Source: Apostichopus japonicus (lineage: Eukaryota; Echinodermata; Holothuroidea; Aspidochirotida; Stichopodidae). From it: a DNA stretch of 64,000 nucleotides. A model generated the notes under the pieces. It made no database searches, had not been told where the DNA came from, and saw only the letters and a program-made list of their open reading frames with translations. The position numbers and the translations under genes are program-made. Location: positions 16,686,821 through 16,750,820 of the forward strand of contig NC_092578.1 in NCBI RefSeq assembly GCF_037975245.1, written 5' to 3'. Below, in pieces: positions 1 to 10,800 of the stretch (positions within the stretch are counted from its first letter, which is position 1; every line of letters starts with the position of its first letter).

Positions 1-49
1 ATAATTGCCAAATGTTTTCCAATATACGCATTGCCACGTCCTGTCACAT

Positions 50-1078
50 TTAAGTATTCCTTGACGGCCGGAGAAGTGGTTCCCTCTCTGCACCCCTTCT
101 CCTCCACGGTCCACTCAAATGAAGACACAGGACCTCTTGAAACTGCGGGTGTTTAAGCCCGTAGAGGATCGGATTAATGCAGCAGGTGACACAGAAGAAG
201 ATGAAGGTCCAGGGTAGTGCCGCGTAAGTGTATGACGGCAGACTACAGTTAACCCCAAATGGCATGACACACAGCAGATACGAACATACGACGAGGAACA
301 AATTTTTAGCCACTGTAACTTGTCTTCGAAACAGCGCTATTTCCAACGTCGTCCGAGGACTGGTCGCGGTTCTCGCTTCACATGGGCCACAGTTAGCCAA
401 TAACAAGACGTCTAAACTGACCCTCCGGACGAAGAGGTATATCCGAGTGTAACACACGATGATGACGAAGAGGCACGGGATAGGTACGACGATGCCATTG
501 AGCGAGCTAAACAGGTCATGCCACTTATTAGAGGAACTAGTCATACAAAACTTGTACTTTACCGAATATCCAATCTCTCCCACACCGAAGCATGGAGGAA
601 TAATCATCAGCGACAATGGTGTAAGCCAAGCGAGCAAAGTCAATAAGATGAGGTTCCTCTTTCTGAACACCTGTGTGTACGTTTGCCGTGGTTTGGTAAT
701 CACGTAGAACCTAACGACAGCTATTAACGCTAGGCTAATGATACTACTACCGACACCAAGCCACATAAGTACGGCTAAAGCTTTACACACACGCGTCGGA
801 AGTGGTAATTCATCGTGTAGAACCGTGTAAGCTTGAACTGGAAGCGTGAAACACGTTAGTAGGTCTGCGCATGACAGGTTTACTATAAAGAAGTTAGTTC
901 TGGTTTGAAGTCGTTTGGAGAGTGTAACAGCGAGAATAACGAGAGTGTTCCCTGGGACGCCGATTGCACTGATGGTACATGCTATAATAGCAACAGTGAG
1001 TCTTTGTTGATAGTCTTTGAAAACGAAACTATTGTTTGAAGGTGACGTAGTCGAGAGTTCAGGTGTTGTGAAGTTCAT
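50..1078 (-). CDS. Class A (rhodopsin-like) orphan G protein-coupled receptor, single coding exon
   Basis: This is a 342-residue plasma-membrane receptor, a normal length for class A. It shows two N-terminal glycosylation sequons (N2, N15), the TM1 motif GVPGN (G40-N44), and NLSCAD in TM2 with the sodium-site Asp at D72. The C98-C178 pair would form the usual disulphide. W151 lies in TM4, P199/P201 and Y210 in TM5, and NPILY (302-306) in TM7, followed by a basic helix-8/tail region. The DRY motif at the end of TM3 reads V122-R123-F124, so the acidic residue is lost. The TM6 CWxP reads C270-V-M-P273, so the toggle Trp is lost. The ECL2 pattern and TM3/TM4 resemble the loosely defined melatonin-like / Tre1-moody / GPR84 group, but the ligand is unknown and I assign no symbol. 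The start at 1078 has A at -3. It lies just downstream of a good splice acceptor, so a 5' non-coding exon is likely. The stop is TAA at 50-52. Seen: motifs. Inferred: subfamily. Confidence 0.88.
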   Translation of the reverse strand: MNFTTPELSTTSPSNNSFVFKDYQQRLTVAIIACTISAIGVPGNTLVILAVTLSKRLQTRTNFFIVNLSCADLLTCFTLPVQAYTVLHDELPLPTRVCKALAVLMWLGVGSSIISLALIAVVRFYVITKPRQTYTQVFRKRNLILLTLLAWLTPLSLMIIPPCFGVGEIGYSVKYKFCMTSSSNKWHDLFSSLNGIVVPIPCLFVIIVCYTRIYLFVRRVSLDVLLLANCGPCEARTATSPRTTLEIALFRRQVTVAKNLFLVVCSYLLCVMPFGVNCSLPSYTYAALPWTFIFFCVTCCINPILYGLKHPQFQEVLCLHLSGPWRRRGAEREPLLRPSRNT

Positions 1079-1082
1079 GATG

Positions 1083-1112
1083 TCTTTGGGAAAGAGAAGA
1101 AAGAAAACTAAA
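1083..1112 (-). promoter_or_regulatory. Probable 3' splice site just upstream of the receptor start codon
   Basis: On the minus strand a pyrimidine-rich run ends in cccaaag at 1084, five bases before the ATG. This is the usual layout of an invertebrate receptor gene whose open reading frame lies in one exon behind an intron in the 5' UTR. The alternative is that the pyrimidine run is ordinary 5' flank. No upstream exon was identified. Confidence 0.4.
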
Positions 1113-2799
1113 TATATTGGCTATCTGGGGGCGGTGGTGTAGCCTACGGAGCCTAGGCCGGAGCCTAGCACTAACCCCCCCCCCCCCAAACACACACACA
1201 AATATTTGTCCGTCCCTCTCCCCTAAAGGAAATTGTCGGAAGTTTTGAAAGATGTTCTGCCTGCACCCCTACCCTAGAGAAGCATTGGGTCCTTCCTAGA
1301 CTGAGAAGCATAACTAAGCTCAAAACTGAGGGGGGGGGGGGGGGGGTGAAGCAGTGTTTTTTTTCGGAGGGAGCTAGATTAAGGGACAGTACTTTATGTT
1401 TATCTTTATCTGGTTTGCAATGCTATCTTGTATTTAACATTCCATCTAAATGTATTTCCAAATATCGAAACTGAAATTGTTCGAGTTTCCTTTTAACCTT
1501 TTGTGCGTGGTTACTGCATAGGCCTATATATGGGAAGTTTCTGACCGACAAACACGGTGGAAATTCGAATCAAATGCATTTTAAGACTCGCTCATTATAT
1601 CATGACTTTTGTCGCCATATTTGTGAACTGGTCATTTAAATGCAATCGAAAATGGAATGTTTAGTGCTATCAATGAAGTTATGTAGCTATTTAGCGACTC
1701 TAAACGTACCGGTATTCAATTTTAAATGAATGTTCTTTAAAGCAGTAACAAGACATTACCCCCTCTTTCTATATCTTCACGTACATTAATCAATTATTCA
1801 TTAGTTATTATGTTACTCAACTAGCCTCATCGTCCATTTTAACTTGTTATTAACAGCAGAGCACCCAGATATGGGTAACACCTTACAATATAATGTATTG
1901 CAAGCATGTTATCAGAGGCTATGCAAATCTTGTGTTTACCTACAGAATTGTGTGTGTTTGGCTGAGGAAGTGACATATATAATGGTCAATGTGTTAAACT
2001 AAACAGTCCAGCCACTACGATTAGTGAGTCTGTGATGCTTAAATTATTCTTTCTTTTTCTCAACAAACTATACTTTTTAACGTCTACGACGTAACAAAAC
2101 TAATTTTTGGCCTACACAGTCATCCCCTTCATTATAGGCTACGTGCTTAAGTATAGACCTACCAATAACCAGAAGACAATTCTGGGTACCGAATAATTAG
2201 CCTCTATAAAGGCCTAAACGAAGCAACGTTCGGTGTAGACAAAAAAAAAAACTGCTTCAATAGACAAAGATTCTTCATTAATGATATACTGCATATAAAC
2301 AAAAGCCTTTTCCTTGTTTATATTTAACTTTTAAGTGATAAATTATGCTGTATAACGTCCTTTGTTTATATTAGTTTTATACAACTGACATGCATATGCT
2401 TATTGATATAAGCACATTTATTACATTGTAAGCAATAAGGTATTGAGAAACATAACATTTTTTTTTACCTTTGTTGTGTGTCTATGAGATATCCGTAATA
2501 AAAAACGATCGTTTTGACGTCCTTTGGAAATATGTAGCTTAGCAAGATGTGTACAGAATGGTTCGTTCCCTCACATCAGTCTTCTTCCGTCTGTGAAGAA
2601 TGTTGGTGGATTGTATATGAACTGATAAAGTGTGAACTGACGACGTCCTATCATATGTAACTTATATGTACAGTTAGCAATGGTAGATATTTAATGGCAC
2701 TCAAAAGCACTACATCGCGGATAAAACTAATTGCCCCGCAAGAAACTTGAACTAACTTTCACTCTCGAATTCAACCTATTGATGATGTAAAAGGAGCTT

Positions 2800-2803
<4 letters not shown>
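1113..2803. other. No gene seen; AT-rich flank with C/G homopolymer tracts
   Basis: This stretch lies upstream of the receptor. Frequent stops occur in all frames. The only notable features are poly-C near 1176-1188 and poly-G near 1330-1347. Any receptor promoter or 5' UTR exon could lie here but cannot be located by eye. Confidence 0.5.
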
Positions 2804-2840
<37 letters not shown>

Positions 2841-2954
2841 CCTATATATATATCCTATATATATATATAGGCTATATATATAGGCTATATATATATATTT
2901 ATATATATATATAGGCTATATATAGGCTATATATATATATAGGCTATATATATG

Positions 2955-2989
<35 letters not shown>
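2804..2989. repeat. (TA)n microsatellite with interspersed AGGCTATATATA units
   Basis: About 185 bp of TA dinucleotides are interrupted by repeated 'taggctata' blocks. One block occurs in the opposite sense ('tagcctata') near the left end, so the tract contains inverted copies and could extrude a hairpin or cruciform. It has no coding potential. Confidence 0.9.
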
Positions 2990-2992
<3 letters not shown>

Positions 2993-4403
2993 CTCGGGAT
3001 TTGTCTTACCCACCGTAAGGATGACTTTTATTCTTCTGAATTACCTACCTAAGCTTTCCCGCATTAAAAACAAATGTTCTCTTCTTCAACTGTGGTATTG
3101 AGAGACCTCACTCCAAGAGCCGTGTTATCAAAACATTTGCAATTCCCAACTTTATGGGGTTTTTTTAAATTGCGTTTACATTTGCAGTACTGTATATGAT
3201 TATCTTTGTAATCTTGCTCACTCCTGAAGGTTTTTTGTCTGTCTATGCAGTTTTTTTTTTCACTTTTTTGTTACTTTCTTTTCTAAATTCCTCTTCCTAG
3301 CAAAATAATACATTTCCAGCTTTTCAAGGAAGGGCGGGGGGGGGGGGGGGGGCGCTGGATCTAGAGTTTTCTTCCATCATTATATGGCGTATGTTTTATG
3401 TGTCAAATGCCAAGAAAAAGAAAATACGAGTGCTGGTAATGTTTGATAACTTATTACAATTTTTTAATATATTCAGATATGCAGCTACGAACTACTTCTT
3501 TTTTTAAAGAAAAGTCAACCAAGAAAGAAACTGGGCAAGAAAACCAAACAACCGAATGACTGATCCGCTCTCAACCCCAGTCCCCTTGTATCGAGACTGT
3601 GACTGTGTGATCATCGTCAGGTGTGTATCACGGTTCCCGTCTGCAAGGGGGAACAAAATGTTACATAGGATCTTAGCGAGAATTTCGAGAAGCGATCAGA
3701 TACGCTCCATCAAGGTTAAATTTATGACTACTTCGGCTCATCGGTTCAATTAACCTAAATGGCTAAGTTCATTGTATAGTAGCAAGTAACACTACCGTGT
3801 TGAATAACTCTCTACCATAATGCCCCTAGACGCTTCACAGTCAACATTCCCCGACTTAATTACTTGCGCTTAGTACTTCTTTAAGTTCGTCCTGAAATGT
3901 ACGCGAGGTCATCATTTGTACAAATCAGGAACTGAAAACAAAAACTTATTTAACAGGTAAGTAATTATACAATAATCAACTTGATGAGTAAGTAGTAAAC
4001 TAGTTTCACTTTTATCATTAAATAGCTAATGAATAGTCACTTAAAATCGACGTATGTGAAATTTGTTATGACGTGATAATGTGTGATCGATTAATGAAAC
4101 ATCTTTACACCCGTGGGTACCCATAACTGCAAGACTGCAACAATTGCTGAGGGGGAGGGGGGTATATGTCGGGCGAGGGGAAAGCTATTTAGGAACATTT
4201 CCATGATGCAATTAGGGTTGACTCTGATAAACCTATTAATGGCAGAAACTATATATATATATTTTCTTCGATATGGAGTTATTAAAATGAGCTTAGAATC
4301 AATCACGTTCTTCGTACAATGCCAACTTGGATGAAAATATGAAAGAAAAAAAAATGGCAAAGAAAGTCAAAAGATTTTGTGATTCCTTGCGGCACTTTAT
4401 ATG
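2990..4403. other. No gene seen
   Basis: AT-rich single-copy-looking DNA with a poly-G run near 3337-3353. Short open frames (for example 3556-3753) show no family motif and no splice context worth reporting. Confidence 0.5.
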
Positions 4404-4411
4404 AAAACAAA

Positions 4412-4778
4412 CAAGGGCGTAGGAACCGGGGGGGCTGGGGGGCGCCAGCCCCCCCAGTGAAAAATGTGGAGGGGCGGAAGTATCATTCCGCCCCCCCGGT
4501 TCGCAAGTCAGAAAACCCCTTTTTCATTTTCAAATGAGAAAAAAAATCTCATTTGGAGCACCAAATTGGATCTAAGGCCAGGTGAAAATACAAAATTAAG
4601 TCTACAAATTGGAGTGGTTGTTGAAGTGTGCTATATTGCACCAAATTGCATCTGAGGCCACCTGGAAATGCAAAAAATTCCAAAGGGGAGGGGGCCCCCT
4701 CCCCTTAGACCCCTCCCCCAGGCCGGCCATCAGTCTTCAGCCCCCCCCCCCACTCAAAAGTACCTTCCTACGCCACTG
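4412..4778. mobile_element. Non-autonomous hAT-like DNA transposon (MITE)
   Basis: The element is 367 bp. Its ends read CAAGGGCGTAGG and, as the complement of the other end, CAGTGGCGTAGG, giving imperfect terminal inverted repeats. It is flanked by a perfect 8-bp target duplication, aaaacaaa (4404-4411 and 4779-4786). An 8-bp duplication with termini starting CAgtGGCG is characteristic of hAT transposons. The interior is rich in C/G tracts and has no transposase frame, so the copy is non-autonomous. A relative lies at 33570-33981. Confidence 0.82.
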
Positions 4779-4786
4779 AAAACAAA

Positions 4787-5668
4787 TAAGATTCCATTTC
4801 TATTGACCGTTTACTTTAACGTAGAAAGTCTTTGTACTCACTAAAGTGAATGTTCACTGTAGAAAGAACGAAGTTCATAGACACTTTACGGAGCTCATTA
4901 CGAGACTCCGCGATTAAAAGTTACATATAGCGTCCTCTATTTGTTGTTCAATCAACTAGCACCTCTCTGGATTCAGTCACCGGTGACATAGTTTAAATAT
5001 GTAACGCGTACTGACGTACTATAAACTCCCTGTCTTTAAAAGGTACTCAGTAGGGAATCTCCAATTTAAGCTAAGTACTTGACCGGAGTTCATGGCTCTT
5101 TTAACTTTGGAAAATTTTTTAAATTAGATAATGATTGTGCCTCATTGGTCGAAGGCCCGTAAACATGCACTTGCACAAAGGGTACGAAGAATTTCTGGTT
5201 GAACATGAGTGATGACCATGGCTTTTGAGCACGTTGAGAAGGGCTGAGAATGGGTGGGCATCCGCGGGCGGGGGGGGGGGTGGGGTGATACATTGAATTC
5301 CTTTAAGGACTGTTTTAGATCCTTTCCCTTATTAAGATCGATCATAAGAGAGCGAGAGAGGAGTAAGATGGAGAGGAGCGTAGGGGTCGAGGGGAGAGAA
5401 GGATCTATAGCACAAAATTGTAAACATTCAGCAACATTGACATCCAAATGTTTATTACTTTTTAAAGGGTAATGACAGCACCACTCGATCTCATTACATT
5501 ATTTTTTTTTTTTTATTAAACTTTGCAACTACTCGATCGGGCCTCTACGCAATTGAAAAAAGGAAAAGAAAACCACTTTTGCATCCCTTTTACCAGCTGT
5601 GGATGAACTGCTCTTGCACGTTAATTTATTATGTGTATAAAATTCATCTTCGATCGTCATTGTGTACC
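4787..5668. other. No gene seen
   Basis: Holds a poly-G tract near 5270-5285 and an A/T run near 5501-5515. Short overlapping open frames on both strands have no recognisable protein pattern. Confidence 0.5.
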
Positions 5669-6632
5669 CAGGGCCGGTGTATACGTTAGGCGAACTAGGC
5701 CACTGCCTTGGGCAACACAAGTTATATAGACAGTTGTGCAGAAATCGAACGGTTTATCTACTCCCTGTGGGAAATTTGGTGTCCCTGAATCCTGTCCTTG
5801 TACAGAGCAGGGAGAATATGCATAGCCATACATATGCAGTTGTACAGAGCTGTGTGTATACAACTTGTGGTGCATGATCCATATACCAAATTAAAGGGAC
5901 AGGGGGTGTGTGGGGAGTAGGAGGAATGACCCCATCATCAGTCAAGGGAACATTCAGTTGTAGGATATAGTTCAGTCAGAGGATTATTTAACATTCAGTC
6001 AGTGAAGAAGTAGTCCACGCCCACAGACCCCGATGCCCACAGGGCCAGGATGCCCATAGGCCCGGATACCCACAGGGCAAGGATGCCCACAGGCCTATGA
6101 TGCCCACAGGGCCAGGATGCCCACAGGCCCAGGATGCCCACAGGCCCAGGATGCCCATAGGCCCAGGATGCCCACAGGCCCAGGATGCCCACAGGGCCAG
6201 GATATACATCCCCTTTTCGATCCCACACACAAATTCAGTATACTTATCAGCGCAGCATCTTGTGTTTAGACCTAATATACCTCAGAATGCATAATTTTTT
6301 GGGACATCTAGAAACAAATTATTTTCTTCTCGGAGAGGGACCCCCAGAATCCCCATCAGTAGGGTCACCAGCTTCAATGGGTACAGGGTCACACCCCACC
6401 TGTATGAGAACCTTAATCCACCTCTGACCCTTCCATAAATATCCATGACATGCCCCTAAGCTTTCCCCCTCCCCCTAATCTTTCCCCCCTCCACTCATCT
6501 TTGAAATCCAGTGCACATCACTGGCATGTACTGTACTGGTACTCGCCCTAGACGTTCTACGACTATCTGCCACTTTTGTTTGGAAAGCTGGAAAGCCTCA
6601 GGCACCGAAAAGCCTGGCGCCAGCCAGCCCTG
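5669..6632. mobile_element. Probable non-autonomous DNA transposon containing a minisatellite
   Basis: The left end reads CAGGGCCGG and the complement of the right end reads CAGGGCTGG (8 of 9 identical), again hAT-like termini. The presumed 8-bp flanks (tgtgtacc and ggtgcatg) do not match well, so the boundaries or the intactness are uncertain. The middle carries the 17-bp minisatellite at 6030-6203. No transposase frame is present. Confidence 0.42.
6030..6203. repeat. Minisatellite, 17-bp unit aggatgcccacaggccc, about 10 copies
   Basis: Consecutive units differ by single substitutions (ccc/gcc, cac/cat). A 17-bp unit shifts frame at each copy, so all three frames on each strand read as similar Gly/Pro/Trp-rich repeats. 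The resulting open frames (for example 5988-6230 minus) are by-products of the repeat. Confidence 0.9.
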
Positions 6633-6640
6633 GGTGCATG

Positions 6641-7831
6641 ACCCCCCCCAGTGACAAACCACCATGGTGCATCATTGGGTGCCACATGGACAAGACAAAT
6701 TAAGCCTACTGAAACCATCAAGCTTATCAATCGATGTTATTTACCATCCAAGTCAATATTTTTTTAATTTTTTTTTTGGGAAGAGCAGACAAAAAAAATA
6801 ATCCAGAACAAAGTATGCGGACGTGTGTACCTTTTTTTATTCACATTCACTAACGTACGTCAGAATGTATGTGAAAGGACACCGAGCACGATAAACGTGT
6901 GCTTGGAGTGGTCATAATAACCCCTAAAATAACATTGCATCCTTTAATATTAGAGGTAATTTATTCATTTCCCCCCCCTTCTCCCCCCCCCCCCCTTTTT
7001 ACTAAGTAACCCTTCATCATACTCACACAAGTACTTTGACAGAAGACTCCGCTTCAAAACAATTCTGCCCGAAGTTCACTTTACATTCGTGTCAGATTCT
7101 TAGAGAAATGACCTCTTTGGTATCTGAGGGTAAACATATGATTGTGTCATTTTACTGAAAACACAAAAACTCATTGGTGCATCTTCAGTATTCATAAAGC
7201 TAGCAAGCTCTCCATTGCAAAGATACATAGTGTTGACATTTAATCCATGCTTGTGACCCTTGGCATTAAAGACGACTGTAAAAGCCATTTTACCCTCCAC
7301 ACCAGAACCATAAAATGTACCTAATCGTCACACGGTTACATAGGTCTTCACCTGCTTCGGAGGGACGGGGAAGAAAATTGCAAAAAGTTGTCGTTTCTGA
7401 GAACAAGGAACGCGTCAAAACGTTCTGCCCAAGAAATCTTTTTTTTCTTCAATTTTATCATTTGGACAATGTGGTTGTGATTGTAATGACTACATCTCTG
7501 CTTATAAACCAAAATGCTGGCTTAACCATACAAGTTACAGAGATGTAGCAGTGCGTGCTACACAGTTTTATGAAGAAGTCCGTTTCCTAAGAAACAAAAG
7601 CCGGATCAACATTGCTAAGATTCACTAAATATGTGCATCAGAAAGTCAGCCTCAACAATAGTCACTCGATCTGGTTCTCCTAACGTAACCACATTTTTGC
7701 AATATTCAACCTGCTTACAAAACAATATGAATAACTCAAAAGCATTTTCATATCCCCACCCCCTTTGATGGCAGGGGAGAGGGGGTGGGGGATTAAATAC
7801 ACCAATGAGTTTCATTTTTACAATCTTTGAT

Positions 7832-7882
<51 letters not shown>

Positions 7883-10800
7883 AGAATTTCACTAAGAGGA
7901 GATTCCACTACATCTGTAAAAAGGGATGACATATTTTCTTTAAAAACTGATGACAATACACCCCAAGTCTAACATTCTGGTCATACAATACTCTTACTTG
8001 AGCTTCAATAAAAACAGAGAATTAATGGTCTGATTGCTTGCTTGCAGGTTATGCTTTGATGTAAGAATGCCTCCGATTCACCAGAAGGCGGCTCTTAACT
8101 TTATCAATGAGGTACATACAAAATATGGTGACAATGCGTTGGTGTGTAACTTCACATTGGGAGCCACTCCTATATCTAAAGAATCACCATGTCCTCGGAA
8201 GAATTCTATTGTATGGGGTATTGTTAGGGTTAGGGTACGTGGAACAATGGAAAATACAATGGGGTCCTCGGTCTGAATGTGAGTGTGGTTTTGGATTGTT
8301 GTTTTTTTAATTTTCATTACAACCTTACAAAATCTGAGGTTAGTAGTAACCCAGTGTTTAATATTGTCTCCAATTGGAATGGGGATGGAAAAAATCCTGA
8401 GAATTAATATGAAATATATGCAAAGTGGATGAGAGTAAACAGAGGGAGGTCAAATTTGTGAAATTGACAGTGTGACTCTACACACTGATCAGTTGAATGT
8501 ATAGGTTACACTTAGAATTCAAAGGAATTCTTTAACCAATTGAGAACTTTCTTCTATTCTCTTGTTGGTGGAAAGTTTGCGATGACAAAATATGTTCTTC
8601 TGAAGGACCAAAATGACACCCCAATATTTTGGGGGATGGGGAGTGGGGGGGATTTGGAATCGAATTTGAGGTGAACCTAACTTCGTACTTCTAACATAAC
8701 ATAGAAAACACTTGGCGTTTGATAAAGCGTTCCAGCAATCTTCAAATGTTCTTGACTGGGTCCTTAGGATTTAAAGTCTGTAGCCAATCGGGTGACTTCT
8801 TATTGGGACAGTCACAAGCATATCTCAAGTCACTGTGTATAATCTTTACAGCATGTCCACCAATCCTATACAGACATACAGATCAAAAGGGTAATATGGC
8901 AGCTGTACAGCTGCATTCAGACGTGTGCATTGTTTTAATACTCACTGCAGTTTAGAGGGTGGTCCATGCCTGCATACATGAATGTAGGCACTTCAATGAT
9001 TCCCACTGACTTAACAGCACACAACACACCACCAATAAATGAAACTTATCTTTACTGAGACCTTTCGATCGGGAAAGAAACGGAGATAAAAGCAATTTTT
9101 TTCTTTTTTCTCTGTTTTAGAAATATGAGACTGTGAGCTGCTAGTCTGACTATAGTAAATGATAGTCTAATTTTTACCTTTTCCTTTTGCATTTTCAGTG
9201 CAGAATCTTATTAATAATGTCCCCCTCCCTCTCTTCCTTCATCTCTCACTGCTATCCCCCTTCCCACCTCCACCCCCCTCCGCACCCCCTTCCATGTTCA
9301 CCCAAAATATAAAGCATGCAAAGAAAAAATCTTTTCTGTTAGGTTTCCACCATCAAATTTGTATTCAACGTATCGATACCGCTCTCCAAACATTGGCAGT
9401 AAAAGAAGTGTGAAATTTTATCCATAGCTGACCAACTTTTGTATTATCTAGCATTTTCTGATTCCCATCTCCCCCATAATACCCACTCAACTCCCCCATA
9501 CCCACCTAATCCCCCCCCCCAAAAAAAGAATGACATTTTACGAGAAGTATTGTCCATATCACTGTTATTACTTATTCAAAACTTCACATATGTCCACAAC
9601 TTTAACTTTAATTCCATAAGTTTCCTCTCAAAATCAACATTCCTTCTGAGGAAATTTAACTTTTAAATATTCATCGAAGCCCGATTTTGCGTTCCGCTAT
9701 GAAAACATGGACAAAGTTTTCATCTTACTCATGTGAGAATTTTTCCAAAATGCAGTTTGCTTTAAGTTTCCAAACAAAGCCATTTTGTTCTGGCCTTTGC
9801 TTCATAATTTATTTATTTATTTATTCTTCGTGCAAAATACAAAAAGTTTGGATAACGAATATATTACGTCATTGTGAATGTATTTGTAGTCTACCCATCA
9901 GTAAAATGATGAATCTTGGGTGCACAGGGGATGGTAAAGTGATCACGTCCGTCCATTTTCCGTAACGTAACGCATAAATCTGGGCTTCGGAAAAGACCCG
10001 TAACAGATTGTTTTTACAATAAAAGATAAAGCAAAGATGACTTAGTTATGATGTGTCATAAAACAGTATTAATGTGATAAGAAAAACACACACTCCCTCT
10101 TACTACAACGTACATCATTTCATATTCTTAGTACCGATTCGATCACTGGACCATATAAAGAAAAGTCATGCGGCATTATGAACATGGGATTACAAACATC
10201 CAGTCTTGGAATCTTCTGAAACCGATTACCTATCGTCTTAAATTATCATTTTTTCAATATGCAGATTTTTCTCTTCTTTGTTTTTTGAAAACATTTTTAC
10301 GAGTCCTCAGGGTATTTTGGAATGGTCGATGCCAAACAGAATGAGGGAACCCTGAAATGCTTGTTGACGTTGTTCCGAACGATGCTTCGGAGGTGTACAA
10401 CTATACAAAAATTACACAACCCCTAACAGCACATCCCAACAGGTAGTTAGTCAATACTCACAATGTTAACTTCTCCAGTACATTCTCTCTCTTTTTATTC
10501 TTGATACAAAAATGATGCAAAATTTGGGTAAATTATCCTATCCACTCGACAACAATAGCAATTTTCAGCCCAGAAATATTGATGACAAGCTGCGAGCTTG
10601 ACAAACAGAAAAGCGCAGCATTCTCAAGGAAATTTTAAATCTCCCGAAATAGCTGGGTGAAAAATTGCATCCCTACCTGGGTGTAAACAGGGTCGATGTC
10701 GTAATAGGTTCAATTTTGACGTTATCCTGACCTATGATATGTTTATCCATATAGATGAACCTGCCTGCTGTTACCCCAACCCCCCCCCCACTCCCTCTGC

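Noticed and set aside
5988-6230. Gly/Trp-rich repeat protein on either strand
   Set aside because: A 17-bp minisatellite produces repeat-like frames in every phase; no gene signals.
7615-7710. Possible 32-codon terminal exon on the minus strand (VEYCKNVVTLGEPDRV...)
   Set aside because: An acceptor and a stop are present, but there is no recognisable family, no partner exon and weak context; kept only as a note.
8047-8200. Protein-like plus-strand fragment (RMPPIHQKAALNFINEVHTK)
   Set aside because: Follows a cttgcttgcag acceptor and reads well, but I know no matching family and the frame soon becomes repetitive; probably a decayed element.
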